Below are positions 63,129 to 64,000 of a stretch of DNA of 64,000 nt, one piece after another. Both the position numbers and the translations under genes were made by a program. Origin of the DNA: JAICQM01 sp963781555 (GTDB taxonomy: Bacteria; Chloroflexota; Limnocylindria; QHBO01); contig CAWAGB010000006.1 of the NCBI GenBank assembly GCA_963781555.1, positions 1 to 64,000 on the forward strand, in the 5' to 3' direction. Positions within the stretch are counted from its first letter, which is position 1, and every line of letters begins with the position of its first letter. The notes beneath the pieces are model-generated. The model saw only the letters and a list, made by a program, of their open reading frames with translations. It did no database searches and was not told the origin of the DNA.

Positions 63129-64000
63129 ATGAGCATCCAACGCGTCTACGTCATCGGTGCCGGCCTCATGGGGCACGGCATCGCCCAGGTCGCCGCCGCG
63201 GCCGGCAAGCAGGTCACCCTCGCCGACCGCACCGGCGAGCTCGCCGAGAAGGGAAAGGCACGCATTGCGGGCAACCTGGCCCGCCAGGTGGAGAAGGGCA
63301 AGCTCGACGCGTCCATCGCGGACGAGATCACCGGACGTGTCGTTACCGCGGTCGGCGCCGATGGCGTCGCCGGCCACGACATCGTGATCGAGGCCGTGTT
63401 CGAGGACGAGGCCCTCAAGCGCGAGACGTGGGCGGCCGTGACCGCCGCAGCCGACCCCACCACGATCTTCGCCAGCAACACGAGCAGCATCAGCATCACT
63501 GGCCTCGCGACGGCCACGGACAGACCGGCGCGGTTCATCGGGCTGCACTTCTTTTCGCCCGTGCCGGTGATGAAGCTCATCGAGATCATCCGCGGCCTGG
63601 AGACGGATGACGCCACCTTTGCCGCCTGCCGCGACCTCGCCGGTGAGCTGGGCAAGACCGTCATCGAGTCGAAGGACATGCCCGGCTTCCTCGTCAACCG
63701 CATGCTCGGCCCGTTCATCAACGAGGCGGTCTTCGCGTTGATGGAGTCGACCGGCACGGCCGACGATATCGACACCGGCGCGCGGCTGGGCCTCAACCAT
63801 CCGATGGGGCCGCTCGAGCTCTCCGACTTCATCGGCAACGACGTCATGCTGGGTGTCATGGACGTCCTGTATCGGGGCTTCGGCGACCCGAAGTTCCGCG
63901 CCGCTCCGCTGCTGCGCCAGATGGTCAGCGCCGGCCACCTCGGCCGCAAGACGGGTCGCGGCTTCTACCGCTACGACGAGAAGGGCAACCGGGTCGGCCC
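63129..64000 (+). CDS. 3-hydroxyacyl/3-hydroxybutyryl-CoA dehydrogenase (3' end outside window)
   Basis: At least 290 residues. The NAD-binding motif is GAGLMG (residues 10-15), with EAVFEDEALKRETWA and ASNTSSISIT. The catalytic His is in FIGLHFFSPVPVMKLIEII, followed by DMPGFLVNRML and GLNHPMGPLELSDFIG. It lacks an enoyl-CoA hydratase fusion in the visible part. It oxidises 3-hydroxyacyl-CoA and fits beta-oxidation or polyhydroxybutyrate-related metabolism. Only a few codons appear missing at the C-terminus. Confidence 0.9.
   Translation, partial: MSIQRVYVIGAGLMGHGIAQVAAAAGKQVTLADRTGELAEKGKARIAGNLARQVEKGKLDASIADEITGRVVTAVGADGVAGHDIVIEAVFEDEALKRETWAAVTAAADPTTIFASNTSSISITGLATATDRPARFIGLHFFSPVPVMKLIEIIRGLETDDATFAACRDLAGELGKTVIESKDMPGFLVNRMLGPFINEAVFALMESTGTADDIDTGARLGLNHPMGPLELSDFIGNDVMLGVMDVLYRGFGDPKFRAAPLLRQMVSAGHLGRKTGRGFYRYDEKGNRVG

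Overview
This is a dense, high-GC chromosomal segment from a free-living bacterium. The gene families fit an uncultured Chloroflexota-type aerobic heterotroph (Limnocylindria/Ellin6529-like). These include a tail-less CysS/MshC-like ligase, a fused ThDP-dependent E1 enzyme, a split B12-dependent methylmalonyl-CoA mutase with MeaB, an RGG/AT-hook protein, dodecin and many small secreted or membrane proteins. An actinobacterial-like relative cannot be excluded from sequence alone. No rRNA, CRISPR array, replication origin or complete mobile element was seen.

Layout. 0-11 kb: secreted proteins, a sarcosine-oxidase-type flavoenzyme, a NarL-type two-component pair (frameshifted), an ABC-2 exporter, and a tRNA-Arg(TCT) whose 3' 41 bp is repeated 1.1 kb downstream around an integrase remnant. 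11-18.5 kb: a flavin monooxygenase-like protein, then a translationally coupled operon of fused 2-oxoacid dehydrogenase E1, acyltransferase-like protein and AlkA-type glycosylase, then a DMT exporter. 18.5-22.7 kb: a polyamine ABC transporter operon (potA-D-B-C) carrying many apparent one-base insertions. 22.8-31.5 kb: DUF3352 protein, cupin, a glycosyltransferase cluster, a TPR-rhomboid, secreted proteins and an EfeU-type iron permease behind a DtxR/IdeR-like box. 31.7-42.5 kb: acyl-CoA dehydrogenase, CysS/MshC-like ligase, small membrane proteins, an ornithine cyclodeaminase-like protein, a SpoIID-domain protein, a 5'-3' exonuclease, the methylmalonyl-CoA mutase catalytic subunit and an acyl-ACP desaturase. 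42.6-53.5 kb: a giant AAA/LuxR regulator, a glutamate-dehydrogenase homologue missing active-site lysines, a PHP-domain protein, dodecin, an RGG/AT-hook protein and a TPM/DUF2207 protein. 53.6-64 kb: an osmoprotectant ABC transporter, a large membrane protein, a PAP2 phosphatase, a NERD-like protein, folE, the B12-binding mutase subunit, meaB, and the start of a 3-hydroxyacyl-CoA dehydrogenase.

Metabolic logic: branched-chain 2-oxoacid oxidation, acyl-CoA dehydrogenase, 3-hydroxyacyl-CoA dehydrogenase, and methylmalonyl-CoA mutase with MeaB fit a heterotroph degrading branched amino acids and odd-chain acids to succinyl-CoA. Polyamine, osmoprotectant and iron uptake serve a lean free-living lifestyle.

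Expression logic: about twenty genes have a TANNNT-like -10 hexamer only 6-10 nt before the start codon, which implies leaderless mRNAs as a major mode. Many genes overlap by ATGA/GTGA/TGATG, and four convergent pairs share a single CTAG containing both stop codons. Several genes (the two-component pair, ABC-2 exporter, pot operon, DUF3352 protein, SpoIID protein, folE) carry frameshifts with intact protein sequence on either side, which look like uncorrected sequencing indels rather than gene decay.
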